A stretch of 64,000 bases of DNA from Sphingobacterium multivorum (GCF_039511225.1 NZ_CP154261.1:620001-684000); one strand, 5' to 3'. Numbered from the stretch's first letter, positions 36,590 through 45,554 are shown. Translations and numbers: made by a program. Notes: generated from the letters alone by a model not told the origin.

Positions 36590-38677
36590 ATGCAACAAAA
36601 TAAAAAAATAGTTTGGCCTAATGTAATGGCCCCAATGGCAGCAGTTTACCCTCATGTAAGAAATATACATGATGATGCTGTGCGAGATGATTATTACTGG
36701 ATGATTGATTACTTTAAAAAAGGAAAAAAAGCGCAAGAAGTTATTGACTATCTGGAAGAGGAAAACGATTACACCAGTTTGATGCTTCAGGATACAGTAG
36801 ACCTACAGGAGGATCTTTTTCACGAATTGAAGTCCCGTATTAAGGAAAAAGACGAGTCGGTACCTTATTTCAAAAATGGCTACTACTATTATAGCCGTAC
36901 GGAAGAGGGGAAACAGTATTTTAAATTCTGTCGGAAAAAGGGTACGCTTGAGGGCGAAGAAGAAGTGCTGTTGGATGTAGATCAGCTTGCCCAAGGGCAT
37001 GTATATTATACGGCAAAGGGATTTTCGGTTAGTCCGGATAATCGTTTGCTTGCCTTTAGTGTGGATACCGTATCCCGGAGGGAATATACCATATTTATCA
37101 AAAATATTGAGACCGGAGAAATTTATCCCGACCAGATAAAGAATACAGAGGGGGCAGCGATATGGGGAAATGATAACCTGACGTTGTTTTATACGGCTAA
37201 AAATCCTGTAACTTTACTTAGCGAGAGGATTATGCGACATACATTGGGCAGCGATACAAAAGCGGATGTGACCGTGTATGAAGAGAAAGATAATACAAAT
37301 TATATTGCTGTCGGGAAATCCAAAAATGGAAAATATATCATCATCAATTCTGAAGGGACATTGTCTTCAGAAATTTGGATATTGAATGCTGATTTACCGC
37401 AGTCGGAATTTCGCGTTTTTCAGCCAAGGATACACAATGTTCTCTATTCGGTCATTGCATTGGACGATCGCTTTTTAATTCTGACCAATGATGAGGCCAT
37501 CAATTTCCAAATCATGCAATGTCCCTTAGATCGTACAGAGCGCAGTAACTGGCAGACATTCATCGATCATCGACCGGATGTATTGGTCAGCGATATTGAA
37601 GAGTTTAAGGATTTTCTAGCGATTGCTGAACGAAAAAACGGATTGACCCAATTGGCAATTTATAATTTAAATAGTCAGCAACAGCATTATTTGGATTTTG
37701 GAGAAGTTACCTACACGGTATATCCGGGTATTAATGTTGAATACAATAGCGATAAGTTGCGATATGGCTATACTTCTTTAGTGACACCAAGCTCAGTCTA
37801 TGAATATGACATGGCTAAGCAGGAAAAAGTATTGTTAAAGCAACAGGAGATTTTGGGTGGATATGACCAAGCCGCATATATCAGCGAGCGTGTTTTTGCA
37901 ACGGCAAGAGATGGTATTCAGGTGCCGATCTCTATTGTTTATAAAAAAGGAACCAAACTTGATGGTTCAGCTCCATTGTTGCAATATGCCTATGGATCTT
38001 ACGGGGCATCGATGGACCCCACTTTTTCGAGCAATCGGCTCAGTTTGTTGGATCGGGGATTTATCTACGCCTTGGCACATATCAGAGGTGGAGAGGAAAT
38101 GGGGCGGCAGTGGTATGAAGATGGGAAAATGATGCATAAGATGAATACCTTTTATGATTTTGTGGATTGTGGTAAATACCTGATTGATCGACAATATTGT
38201 ACATCCGAACACCTTTATGCACAGGGGGGAAGTGCCGGAGGTTTGCTGATGGGCGTAGTCGCTAATATTGCACCTGAGCAATATCATGGGATAATAGCTC
38301 AGGTACCGTTTGTGGATGTTGTGAATACGATGTTGGACGATACTATACCGTTGACTACAAATGAATATGATGAATGGGGCAATCCCAATGAAAAGGAAGC
38401 TTATAGTTATATGAAGGCCTATTCTCCATATGAAAACATTGAAGCAAAAGAATACCCCAATTTATTGGTCACAACTGGGCTTCACGACAGTCAGGTGCAG
38501 TATTTTGAACCAGCAAAATGGGTGGCTAAACTTAGAGCAACTAAAACCGGAGATACGGTTTTACTTTTAAAGACAGATATGGATTATGGCCACGGTGGGG
38601 CTTCTGGTCGATTTGACTACTTAAAGGAAATTGCATTGGAATATGCTTTTCTCTTTAAATTAGAAGGTCTTATTTGA
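36590..38677 (+). CDS. ptrB: Oligopeptidase B (S9 family)
   Basis: Cleaves short peptides after basic residues. The 695 residues comprise an N-terminal beta-propeller (to about 420) and a C-terminal alpha/beta hydrolase domain. The nucleophile is Ser 548 in GGSAGG, the acid lies in TGLHDSQVQ and the His in DYGHGG. The RGGEEMGRQWYEDGK segment is typical of protease II. No signal peptide, so cytoplasmic. It is divergent from the S8 protease with about 320 bp between the chosen starts, so shared regulation is possible. Confidence 0.95.
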   Translation: MQQNKKIVWPNVMAPMAAVYPHVRNIHDDAVRDDYYWMIDYFKKGKKAQEVIDYLEEENDYTSLMLQDTVDLQEDLFHELKSRIKEKDESVPYFKNGYYYYSRTEEGKQYFKFCRKKGTLEGEEEVLLDVDQLAQGHVYYTAKGFSVSPDNRLLAFSVDTVSRREYTIFIKNIETGEIYPDQIKNTEGAAIWGNDNLTLFYTAKNPVTLLSERIMRHTLGSDTKADVTVYEEKDNTNYIAVGKSKNGKYIIINSEGTLSSEIWILNADLPQSEFRVFQPRIHNVLYSVIALDDRFLILTNDEAINFQIMQCPLDRTERSNWQTFIDHRPDVLVSDIEEFKDFLAIAERKNGLTQLAIYNLNSQQQHYLDFGEVTYTVYPGINVEYNSDKLRYGYTSLVTPSSVYEYDMAKQEKVLLKQQEILGGYDQAAYISERVFATARDGIQVPISIVYKKGTKLDGSAPLLQYAYGSYGASMDPTFSSNRLSLLDRGFIYALAHIRGGEEMGRQWYEDGKMMHKMNTFYDFVDCGKYLIDRQYCTSEHLYAQGGSAGGLLMGVVANIAPEQYHGIIAQVPFVDVVNTMLDDTIPLTTNEYDEWGNPNEKEAYSYMKAYSPYENIEAKEYPNLLVTTGLHDSQVQYFEPAKWVAKLRATKTGDTVLLLKTDMDYGHGGASGRFDYLKEIALEYAFLFKLEGLI

Positions 38678-38690
38678 AATTATACAAACG

Positions 38691-38728
38691 AACAATAAAA
38701 AAGCGGCATTCGCCGCTTTTTTATTGTT
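38691..38728. terminator. Bidirectional terminator after oligopeptidase B
   Basis: A 17-bp perfect stem (38691-38707 with 38712-38728, loop attc) with A and T runs in its arms. Its right arm includes the stop codon of the minus-strand gene at 38721. Confidence 0.9.
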
Positions 38729-38996
38729 GAGCATGATTAATGCTATCCTGCTGTTTCTGTAAACGCTCTTCCCGCTCGATCTCTCTCGAGTCGATCTGAT
38801 GCTGTTGATAATTGTCCATGGCCACTTTACTGGCTTTCTGCGATACGTAGATCGCTAATAGGGCAACAATAGTAATGATTGCTATTCCCCAGGCATATTT
38901 ATGTTTGTCCTGTTTGACGAGCCAATACATAAAGATAATGTAAGGGACAGCAAAAATAAGATAGAATATTAAACTCGGTGACATACTATTCTCCAT
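38721..38996 (-). CDS. Small hypothetical membrane protein
   Basis: A 91-residue protein with two membrane helices (about residues 7-27 and 35-52) and a Gln/Glu/Arg-rich helical tail (about 55-91). No known family. It uses the shared terminator, with its stop inside the hairpin. A TACTTTTG minus-strand -7-like motif lies at 39010-39017. Confidence 0.68.
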   Translation of the reverse strand: MENSMSPSLIFYLIFAVPYIIFMYWLVKQDKHKYAWGIAIITIVALLAIYVSQKASKVAMDNYQQHQIDSREIEREERLQKQQDSINHAQQ

Positions 38997-39233
38997 TAAA
39001 TGATCCTTACAAAAGTATCGTTTTTGACTAAAAATAAAGAACCGATATAAAAAACAACAATTTCAATTGATAAAGCCGTAAACCTTTATCCGTTTTATTG
39101 TCAAATTAATATCGCTAATGAGGGCGGTCTATTGCGGAGTTGTTGTGGATTAATTGCTTGAAAATGAAGCTTACAGGGCGGTTATGACGGCGGATTGTAA
39201 ATTTTTAATTTTTGCAAAAAATCAATGAGAATA

Positions 39234-39267
39234 TTGTGGAAAAGAAAAAAATATTTTTATACATTTG
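39234..39267 (+). promoter_or_regulatory. Promoter of the arginine leader transcript
   Basis: TACATTTG at 39260-39267 fits the -7 consensus; TTG at 39234-39236 lies 23 bp upstream as a possible -33 element. The transcript should start near 39274, about 27 nt before the leader ORF. Confidence 0.65.
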
Positions 39268-39300
39268 CATCGTCAGAAACAATTGACAGCGCATTAAAAA

Positions 39301-39435
39301 ATGAAACAGAACAAAAAGAACAATTATTCTTATACTCAAACTTTTGAGAAGTTTATGAGGAAGGTCTTCTGTGCTTTCATTTTTGTAGAAATACCTGTTT
39401 TACGCCTCCGACGACCTATACTACCTCGGGCTTGA
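39301..39435 (+). CDS. Candidate arginine leader peptide (44 residues)
   Basis: A short ORF, ATG to TGA, beginning MKQNKKNNYSYTQTF and ending PVLRLRRPILPRA. Arg codons lie at 39403, 39409, 39412 and 39427, four among the last ten sense codons, and one more at 39358. The CGA and CGG codons look rare beside the CGT-rich neighbours. The ORF sits between a promoter and the GNAT-argG-argC genes and overlaps arms of alternative hairpins. This is the layout of an amino-acid attenuator leader. No homology was available, so both translation and function are inferred. Confidence 0.6.
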   Translation: MKQNKKNNYSYTQTFEKFMRKVFCAFIFVEIPVLRLRRPILPRA

Positions 39436-39553
39436 TTTGAGGTAGTGAATCTTTCCAAGCAAGACCATGATTGTCCGATGGTTTTGAATCCATTATTTTA
39501 ATTTATTTAGTAACAAAACACGACAGTAGTTGTTGTTTTATTATTAGGGTCGT
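39411..39553 (+). promoter_or_regulatory. Candidate attenuator hairpins of the arginine leader
   Basis: CTACCTC (39421-39427, inside the leader ORF) pairs with GAGGTAG (39439-39445). AAGACCAT (39461-39468) pairs with ATGGTTTT (39478-39485, one G-U pair), a weak terminator-like stem. ACGACC over the Arg codons (39411-39416) pairs with GGTCGT (39548-39553) just before the GNAT start. A ribosome stalled on the Arg codons would mask the first and third 5' arms. The mechanism is inferred. Confidence 0.45.
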
Positions 39554-39559
39554 AAGTCA

Positions 39560-40276
39560 ATGACTATATCAGATTTTTTAATTATCCCGGCTAAACCTGA
39601 GCATGCACATTATGCAGAGGTTATTTGCGACGAAATGTTCGAGTCTGCAAAGGCTCGTGGTACTGGTATTGCGCGTCGTAAACCAGAATACGTTGCCAAC
39701 AAGATGAACGAAGGTAAAGCAGTGATTGCTTTACATAGAGATGGCCGATGGGCAGGTTTTTGTTATATAGAAACTTGGGGGCATGGTGACTATGTCGCCA
39801 ACTCAGGTCTGATTGTCAATCCCGAATTCAGAAAAGTCGGTTTGGCAAAAGCGATCAAAAAAAGAGTCTTTGAGCTTTCCCGTGAGAAATACCCTAAAGC
39901 GAAGATCTTTGGTTTGACAACCGGGTTTGCCGTGATGAAAATCAATTCGGAATTAGGTTATGAGCCTGTTCCATATTCCGAATTGACGACAGACGATGAA
40001 TTTTGGAAAGGCTGTCAAAGTTGCGTGAATTATGAGATTCTGATGAGTAAGGACCGTAAAAACTGTATGTGTACAGCCATGCTTTGGGACCCTGAAGAGA
40101 AAGAACGTGAATTGAGAGAGAAGATTCAACGCAAACATGAAGCGAAAGAGCGCTTGGAAAGAATTACGCAAAAACAGTCTCTGCTAAAGCGCATACAGGC
40201 GAAGTTTTGGAAATCGGCCAATAAATTTATTGCCGTCAATTTTCCGAAGCATAACAAAGTCGCAAAGGGATATTAA
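39560..40276 (+). CDS. GNAT acyltransferase of the arginine locus, candidate N-acylglutamate synthase
   Basis: A 238-residue GNAT-fold protein. The acyl-CoA loop is NPEFRKVGLAKAI (about residues 87-99). After the fold come four cysteines, CQSC and CMC, that could bind a metal or form disulfides, and a basic helical tail of about 60 residues. A homologous GNAT precedes argG in Bacteroides arginine clusters and has been proposed, as I recall, as the enzyme making N-succinyl- or N-acetylglutamate. No argA or argJ is seen here, which fits that role. The gap to argG is 160 bp. Confidence 0.85.
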   Translation: MTISDFLIIPAKPEHAHYAEVICDEMFESAKARGTGIARRKPEYVANKMNEGKAVIALHRDGRWAGFCYIETWGHGDYVANSGLIVNPEFRKVGLAKAIKKRVFELSREKYPKAKIFGLTTGFAVMKINSELGYEPVPYSELTTDDEFWKGCQSCVNYEILMSKDRKNCMCTAMLWDPEEKERELREKIQRKHEAKERLERITQKQSLLKRIQAKFWKSANKFIAVNFPKHNKVAKGY

Positions 40277-40436
40277 ACGAAGGCCTCAAAGATTAAATTA
40301 AAATAGACGTAGCATGCAAATGAATATCTTCGTGACAACACGATCTGTTCATGGTCCGCTCGACATAAAAATAAAAACCGAGTGAAACGAGCTTAAATCA
40401 GCCGTTGAAAACAAACACTCATAAAATAACATTCTA

Positions 40437-41621
40437 ATGAAAAAAGTAGTTTTAGCATTTAGTGGCGGCTTAGATACTTCATTTTGTTGTATCTATCTTA
40501 CACAAGATTTAGGTTTAGAAGTTCATTCCGTAGTTGTAAATACAGGTGGTTTTTCGGATGAAGAATTAAAAAATATTGAAGAACGTGCATATGCTTTAGG
40601 TGTGAAATCACATACAGCTATAGACGAGACGGCAGACTATTACCGCGAAACTATTAAATTTTTGATTTTTGGCAATGTGTTAAAAAATGCGACTTATCCA
40701 TTGTCAGTATCTGCTGAGCGTGTATGCCAAGCAACCGCAATTGCAAACTACGCAAAGAAAATTGGTGCTGAATGTGTTGCTCATGGATCTACCGGTGCAG
40801 GAAACGACCAAGTACGTTTCGATATGATTTTCCAGACCCTGATTCCAGGAGTGGAAATTATCACCCCAATCCGTGATCTGCAATTGTCGCGTGAAGCCGA
40901 AATTGAGTATTTGAATAAGCATGGTGTAGAGTATTCTGCTGAAAAAGCAAAATACTCCATCAATAAAGGACTTTGGGGTACTTCTGTTGGTGGAGCAGAA
41001 ACATTGACATCCAACCAATATTTGCCTGAATCGGCATGGCCAACGCCAGTGACTTCTTCAGAGCCACAACAAATTACAATCGATTTTGAAAAAGGAGAGC
41101 CTGTGGCCTTAAATGGTGAGAAAATGGCTTCTGTTAAAGTGATTCAAGAATTACAGGCAATCGCTCAACCATACGGTATTGGCCGTGATATCCACGTGGG
41201 TGATACCATCATTGGTATCAAAGGTCGTGTGGGTTTTGAAGCTGCTGCTTCTGTCATTTTAATTAAGGCACACCATGCCTTAGAAAAACATACCTTGACC
41301 AAATGGCAATTGTCTTGGAAAGACCAAATCGCTGCTTTCTACGGAAATTATATGCACGAAGGTCAAATGCACGATCCCGTTATGCGTGATATCGAAGCAT
41401 TCTTGCAATCTTCACAAGAAACAGTGACTGGCCGAGTGATTGTTGAACTTCACCCATACCGTTTTGTCGTCATTGGTGTCGAGTCCGAACACGATTTGAT
41501 GTCCAATAAATTCGGTAGCTATGGTGAGATGAACAAGGGCTATACAGGTGACGATGTGAAAGGTTTCTCCAAAATTTTTGGAAATCAAACCATCATTTGG
41601 CACAAAGTGAATAAAAAATAA
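40437..41621 (+). CDS. argG: Argininosuccinate synthase
   Basis: Joins citrulline and aspartate with ATP. The 394 residues begin with the pyrophosphatase loop AFSGGLDTS (about residues 6-14) and keep HGSTGAGNDQVRFD and SINKGLWGTSVGG for substrate binding. Length is near the family norm. A 160-bp gap separates it from the GNAT gene and a hairpin separates it from argC. The gap has a short ORF (40314-40385) without an arginine bias. Confidence 0.96.
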   Translation: MKKVVLAFSGGLDTSFCCIYLTQDLGLEVHSVVVNTGGFSDEELKNIEERAYALGVKSHTAIDETADYYRETIKFLIFGNVLKNATYPLSVSAERVCQATAIANYAKKIGAECVAHGSTGAGNDQVRFDMIFQTLIPGVEIITPIRDLQLSREAEIEYLNKHGVEYSAEKAKYSINKGLWGTSVGGAETLTSNQYLPESAWPTPVTSSEPQQITIDFEKGEPVALNGEKMASVKVIQELQAIAQPYGIGRDIHVGDTIIGIKGRVGFEAAASVILIKAHHALEKHTLTKWQLSWKDQIAAFYGNYMHEGQMHDPVMRDIEAFLQSSQETVTGRVIVELHPYRFVVIGVESEHDLMSNKFGSYGEMNKGYTGDDVKGFSKIFGNQTIIWHKVNKK

Positions 41622-41632
41622 ACTGTGTTTTG

Positions 41633-41682
41633 TGCCCTGTATTTTTTCTTAATGTAAAATTGATAAGAAAAAATGCAGGGCA
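41633..41682 (+). repeat. 19-bp intercistronic hairpin between argG and argC
   Basis: 41633-41651 pairs with 41664-41682 with one G-U pair and a 12-nt loop. No T run follows, so it is unlikely to be an efficient terminator. It could protect or process the argG-argC message. Confidence 0.7.
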
Positions 41683-41723
41683 TAATAGGTGACAACACAT
41701 ACCTAAATTCTAAATTCAAAAAA

Positions 41724-42737
41724 ATGATAAGAGTAGGAATAATTGGTTCGGCAGGGTATACTGGTGGTGAATTATTACGTGTATTGATTTATCATCCTGA
41801 GGTGGAAATCGTATTTGCTAATAGTGCTTCCAATGCAGGAAATAAGTTATATGAGGTACACAATGATTTATTTGGCGATACTGAATTGACCTTCTCTTCC
41901 GACTTTCACTCCGCGATTGATGTCTTGTTTTTATGTGTGGGCCATGGAGATGCACGCAAATTTTTAGATGCAAATCCGATCGATGCATCCGTGAAGATTA
42001 TTGACCTTTCACAAGATTATCGTCTTCGTGCGAATACAGCTTTCCAAGGGCACAAATTTGTGTATGGGCTTCCAGAACTAAACAAAGAAGCAATCAAAAC
42101 GGCGCAGTATATTGCTAACCCAGGATGCTTTGCAACAAATATCCAATTGGCTTTATTGCCGTTAGCGAGTAAAGGCTTATTACCGGATCAAATCCACGTT
42201 AATGCAACGACTGGATCAACAGGAGCGGGGCAGAAACCGGGTGCAACCACGCATTTTTCCTGGCGTAACAATAATCTTTCTGCTTACAAATCTTTTGAAC
42301 ACCAGCATTTACAGGAAATTTCAGAGTCTTTGGATCAACTGCAAGGGGGATTTTTGCCGGTTTCAGGAGGATCATTGTTGGAACGCGCAGCTGCAAAAAT
42401 TAATTTTATTCCACAACGTGGAGATTTTGCCCGTGGAATTTTTTCGGCTATTTATGTAGACACCGATTTGTCTGAAGAGCAGGCCTACGCATTGTATGAG
42501 AGCTATTATGCCGCTCACCCTTTTACGCATGTCAGCAAAAAAAATATCGACCTTAAGCAGGTTGTCAATACAAATAAGAGTATTATCCACCTCGAAAAAC
42601 ACGGAAATAAGCTGCTTATTTTAAATGCAACAGACAATCTGTTGAAAGGTGCGTCTGGACAGGCGGTGCAAAATATGAACTTAATGTTCGGGTTAGACGA
42701 GCGTACAGGATTAGACTTGAAAAGCGTTGGTTTTTAA
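41724..42737 (+). CDS. argC: N-acyl-gamma-glutamyl-phosphate reductase
   Basis: NADPH-dependent reduction of N-acylglutamyl phosphate to the semialdehyde. I chose the ATG at 41724 (337 residues) because the Rossmann motif GIIGSAGYTGGE then starts at residue 5; the ATG at 41673 lies in the intercistronic hairpin. The catalytic Cys is in NPGCFATN, and HFSWRNNN with EHQHLQEI carries conserved substrate residues. The operon ends at a terminator about 105 bp downstream, with no argD after it. Confidence 0.95.
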   Translation: MIRVGIIGSAGYTGGELLRVLIYHPEVEIVFANSASNAGNKLYEVHNDLFGDTELTFSSDFHSAIDVLFLCVGHGDARKFLDANPIDASVKIIDLSQDYRLRANTAFQGHKFVYGLPELNKEAIKTAQYIANPGCFATNIQLALLPLASKGLLPDQIHVNATTGSTGAGQKPGATTHFSWRNNNLSAYKSFEHQHLQEISESLDQLQGGFLPVSGGSLLERAAAKINFIPQRGDFARGIFSAIYVDTDLSEEQAYALYESYYAAHPFTHVSKKNIDLKQVVNTNKSIIHLEKHGNKLLILNATDNLLKGASGQAVQNMNLMFGLDERTGLDLKSVGF

Positions 42738-43316
42738 CCCTTTTTAGGATATTAAACAACAATATCAACAAGTTGTGAATAACTTGGGGGTTCATCCTGA
42801 AAGCGAAATAAGGTTTTCAATATTTTATTAATATCGTGTGGAAAAGTGAAGGGTAGCCCCTTCACTTTTTTTATGAATCGGTCTTTCGAAAACATAGATT
42901 ATCCCGTGATGAACAATGATATGTCGTTTTTCAAAAAAAGGAGCGTCATTTTGCATTGATTGCCCAAGTTCATTAACTTAAGAAGAGGAAGTCCATGTTG
43001 GGTAAATAAACAAGAGTCAATGTGATTATATTGCTGTTTTTTTACACAATCGATTGATATACATTTCCTTTCTTTTTCTGTAAATCTAAGCCTTATCTTC
43101 ATCAAATAATCCAGTTTCACAAACCGATACCATCTTTATTCAATAGTAAAGTGCAGCATAAAGGTAGCTGATAAATTGAGTTTCGGAACTAACAAAGAAG
43201 TCGGTTTAGTGAAGTATTCGAGTATAGCAGCATCTCGAATTCATGGCAAGCATTAATAACCGCAGGTAGTATAACTAGCCTAGGTTTGATATATAAATTG
43301 ATAAAAAAAATAAAGT
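42738..43316. other. Intergenic region between argC and the DUF3472 gene
   Basis: A 579-bp gap. It holds the argC terminator (42842-42869) and, near the right end, TAGGTTTG at 43281-43288 as a -7 candidate for the next gene. The middle 400 bp show no convincing ORF or RNA gene; a 73-codon minus-strand ORF there was rejected. Confidence 0.6.
42842..42869 (+). terminator. Terminator of the argG-argC operon
   Basis: A 12-bp stem (42842-42853 with 42858-42869, loop tagc) followed by a T run. Confidence 0.88.
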
Positions 43317-44609
43317 ATGAAAAGAAAACACTTTATCCAGTATCTCTTTCTGGGAGCTTTATCCTGTCTTTCGATAAGCAGTATAGCGCAGACAGTAGGG
43401 AAGACTTATGCCGTACCACTTGCTGGGAATGCTTTCATCACTGCAGGGCGAGCCGGTGATGCGGAAATTTCCGGTCGTAATGGCCTTGTAAAATGGTCAA
43501 GCAATCAGGAAGTGGCATCGGTTTATTTTCGGGCTCAGAAAGCAGGGAAATTGACATTAAAGCTGAAAGCGAAAAATGATGCTGGGAAATCTAAAATAGA
43601 AATTGACGCACTAGGGAAAAAAGCCGTTGTAGATGTTGAAGGTACTGAACTTGCCGAAACAGCTCCGCTGTCCATTGAAATAAAGGCTCCCGGTTATGTT
43701 CGGGTCGACCTAAAAGGAGTCAGTAAATCGGGCAGTAATTTTGCTAATGTGGCAGAACTACTTGTTAGCGGTGAAGCCGCGTCAGAAGGACTTATCTATT
43801 CTGATAATCCCGACTATTACTACTGGTCCCGAAGAGGACCTTCCTGTCATCTTAATTATACCGTTCCTACGGAGGGCAACGTGAGTTACTATTATAACGA
43901 AGTTACCGTCCCTCAAGGCGAAGATAAAGTTGGTTCCTATTTTATGGCGAATGGTTTTGGCGAAGGTTACTTTGGTATACAGGTTAATTCGGAAACGGAG
44001 CGACGTATCTTATTTTCCGTATGGAGTCCATTCCATACAGATGATCCGAAAAGTATTCCAGACGAGCAAAAAATCCATCTGCTAAAAAAAGGAAAGGATG
44101 TGCATTCGGGCGAGTTTGGAAATGAAGGGTCAGGCGGGCAGAGTTACCGTAAGTACTTTTGGAAAGCAGGTATAACCTATAAGTTTCTCTTGAAAGGTGT
44201 GCCCGATGGAAAAGGGAATACCGACTATACGGCCTGGTTTTTTGTACCTGAAGAGAATGCATGGAATGTGATCGCAAGCTTCAAACGTCCGCAGACAAAC
44301 ACCTACCTGAAACGATTTCATAGTTTCTTAGAGAACTTTAGTCCTAATCAAGGCTACCTGGGTAGAAAGGTTGAGTTTGGCAATCAATGGGTCTATGATG
44401 GACAATGGAAAGCTGTACAGGAGGCTTCTTTCAGTGTCGATAATACCTATCGTGCAAATCAACGCATTGATGCAATCGGCGGCATTACCAAAAACGGATA
44501 CTTCCTTAAAAATGGTGGTTTCTTTAATGACGTTGTTAAGCCAGGAAGTAAGTTTGAATTCCGGAATAAAAATAATGCACCAGAAATTGATTTTGACAAA
44601 CTGCCTTAA
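43317..44609 (+). CDS. Secreted DUF3472/DUF5077 domain protein
   Basis: A 430-residue exported protein. The signal peptide ends near SSIAQ (residue 24). A DUF5077-like beta domain (about 28-155) with WSSNQEVASVYFR precedes a DUF3472 domain (about 180-430) with FGEGYFGIQVN, FSVWSPF, GTSG-like GSGGQSYRKY and TAWFF. Such proteins occur with polysaccharide-degrading systems in Bacteroidota and may bind carbohydrate; no enzyme activity is established. No SusC/D pair is nearby. Confidence 0.88.
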   Translation: MKRKHFIQYLFLGALSCLSISSIAQTVGKTYAVPLAGNAFITAGRAGDAEISGRNGLVKWSSNQEVASVYFRAQKAGKLTLKLKAKNDAGKSKIEIDALGKKAVVDVEGTELAETAPLSIEIKAPGYVRVDLKGVSKSGSNFANVAELLVSGEAASEGLIYSDNPDYYYWSRRGPSCHLNYTVPTEGNVSYYYNEVTVPQGEDKVGSYFMANGFGEGYFGIQVNSETERRILFSVWSPFHTDDPKSIPDEQKIHLLKKGKDVHSGEFGNEGSGGQSYRKYFWKAGITYKFLLKGVPDGKGNTDYTAWFFVPEENAWNVIASFKRPQTNTYLKRFHSFLENFSPNQGYLGRKVEFGNQWVYDGQWKAVQEASFSVDNTYRANQRIDAIGGITKNGYFLKNGGFFNDVVKPGSKFEFRNKNNAPEIDFDKLP

Positions 44610-44657
44610 TCAAAAAGGAATAAAGACAATGCCTTATTGTTGCTCAAAGTTTATCCT

Positions 44658-44699
44658 AAACAAAAAAGAGTCGCATTTCAATGCGACTCTTTTTTGTTT
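44658..44699. terminator. Bidirectional terminator between facing genes
   Basis: A 19-bp perfect stem (44658-44676 with 44681-44699, loop ttca) with A and T runs in the arms separates the DUF3472 gene and the lipoprotein gene. Confidence 0.9.
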
Positions 44700-44714
44700 T
44701 GTACAGCTCTGGAT

Positions 44715-45554
44715 TTATTTTTCAGACAGTTTGATATCACGTTCTACCGAAACATTATCTCCGGTAACAGCATTACCATCCTTATCTACTAGAGTCAATT
44801 TTACTTTATTGTTGCCCATTGGCAGGCCTTTTATCTCATATGGGCCCCATTTGTCCAATGTAAATGTCTGGCCATTGATATCTGCAATTACCTTGTTGCC
44901 ATCTGGAGCAAGTTTGGTATTGACTAGGTAAAAATCTAACAGGAGATTTTTTGTTTCATCTCCTTTATACTCACCTTTTGGTCGAGAATAGAAAAGTGAT
45001 GGTTCCTTTGGTGTTGCATCTGTCGTCAATTTACCCGTTGCGTCAATCTTAAATTTTACCAATTTAGAAGCTTCAGTGGTTTTTATGGATTCATGATAGG
45101 ATCTTGATAAAAATGAGAGCAGGTAATGTTCCGAATTTAACGATACTGTTACAGAGTTCTCGGGCTTGTATAGAGCCGTATAAGGTTTATTGTCTAAAAT
45201 AAAATGAATATGTTGTCCATCATGCGAATTTGCCATATGGGCAGCATGGGCATCATCAGTCATCTCCGTTAATTTGAAATTCTTAATCGCATATTTTACA
45301 GTTACTTTTGCGGAGTCTGTTCCTACCTTTTCTGCAGTGATCGAGGCGATCTGCAGATCAGCTCCAGGAAATTCTTTCGAGTCTGCAATAGGACTAACGG
45401 TGATTGAGTCCATTTTTTGTGCAGTATTTGTGTCGATACTGCTGCTTGAGTCAGCTCCACCTGTTGTACTTTTCGTAGATGAGTTGTTACACCCAATAGC
45501 GCCTACCATGAGCGCTACTGCAGCAGTAATACCGGTAATTCTGTAATACTTCAT
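44715..45554 (-). CDS. Hypothetical lipoprotein with a histidine-rich segment
   Basis: About 279 residues from the ATG at 45554; an ATG at 45581 would add nine residues. The signal peptide ends at a lipobox-like GAIGC, followed by a Ser/Thr-rich linker. A segment near residues 115-135 (DDAHAAHMANSHDGQHIHF) has six His in nineteen residues and could bind metal. The rest looks like two beta-sandwich repeats, the second ending in LTLVDKDGNAV. No family is recognised with certainty. It is transcribed divergently from the sigma-factor operon. Confidence 0.8.
   Translation of the reverse strand: MKYYRITGITAAVALMVGAIGCNNSSTKSTTGGADSSSSIDTNTAQKMDSITVSPIADSKEFPGADLQIASITAEKVGTDSAKVTVKYAIKNFKLTEMTDDAHAAHMANSHDGQHIHFILDNKPYTALYKPENSVTVSLNSEHYLLSFLSRSYHESIKTTEASKLVKFKIDATGKLTTDATPKEPSLFYSRPKGEYKGDETKNLLLDFYLVNTKLAPDGNKVIADINGQTFTLDKWGPYEIKGLPMGNNKVKLTLVDKDGNAVTGDNVSVERDIKLSEK

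Larger units (their letters stand above)
38997..39559. other. Leader region of the GNAT-argG-argC locus
   Basis: A 563-bp stretch. The left 200 bp show only the promoter of the small membrane-protein gene and a 12-bp palindrome TTTTTGCAAAAA at 39209-39220. From 39234 it holds a promoter, a 44-codon leader ORF and several hairpins, described in the next entries. Confidence 0.7.

Noticed and set aside
40314-40385. Short ORF between the GNAT gene and argG as a second leader peptide
   Set aside because: Only one Arg codon in 23, no terminator follows, and no promoter is seen before it.
42899-43120. 73-codon minus-strand ORF in the gap after argC
   Set aside because: Composition is unlike neighbouring proteins, no promoter or conserved pattern is seen, and it lies in a promoter region.
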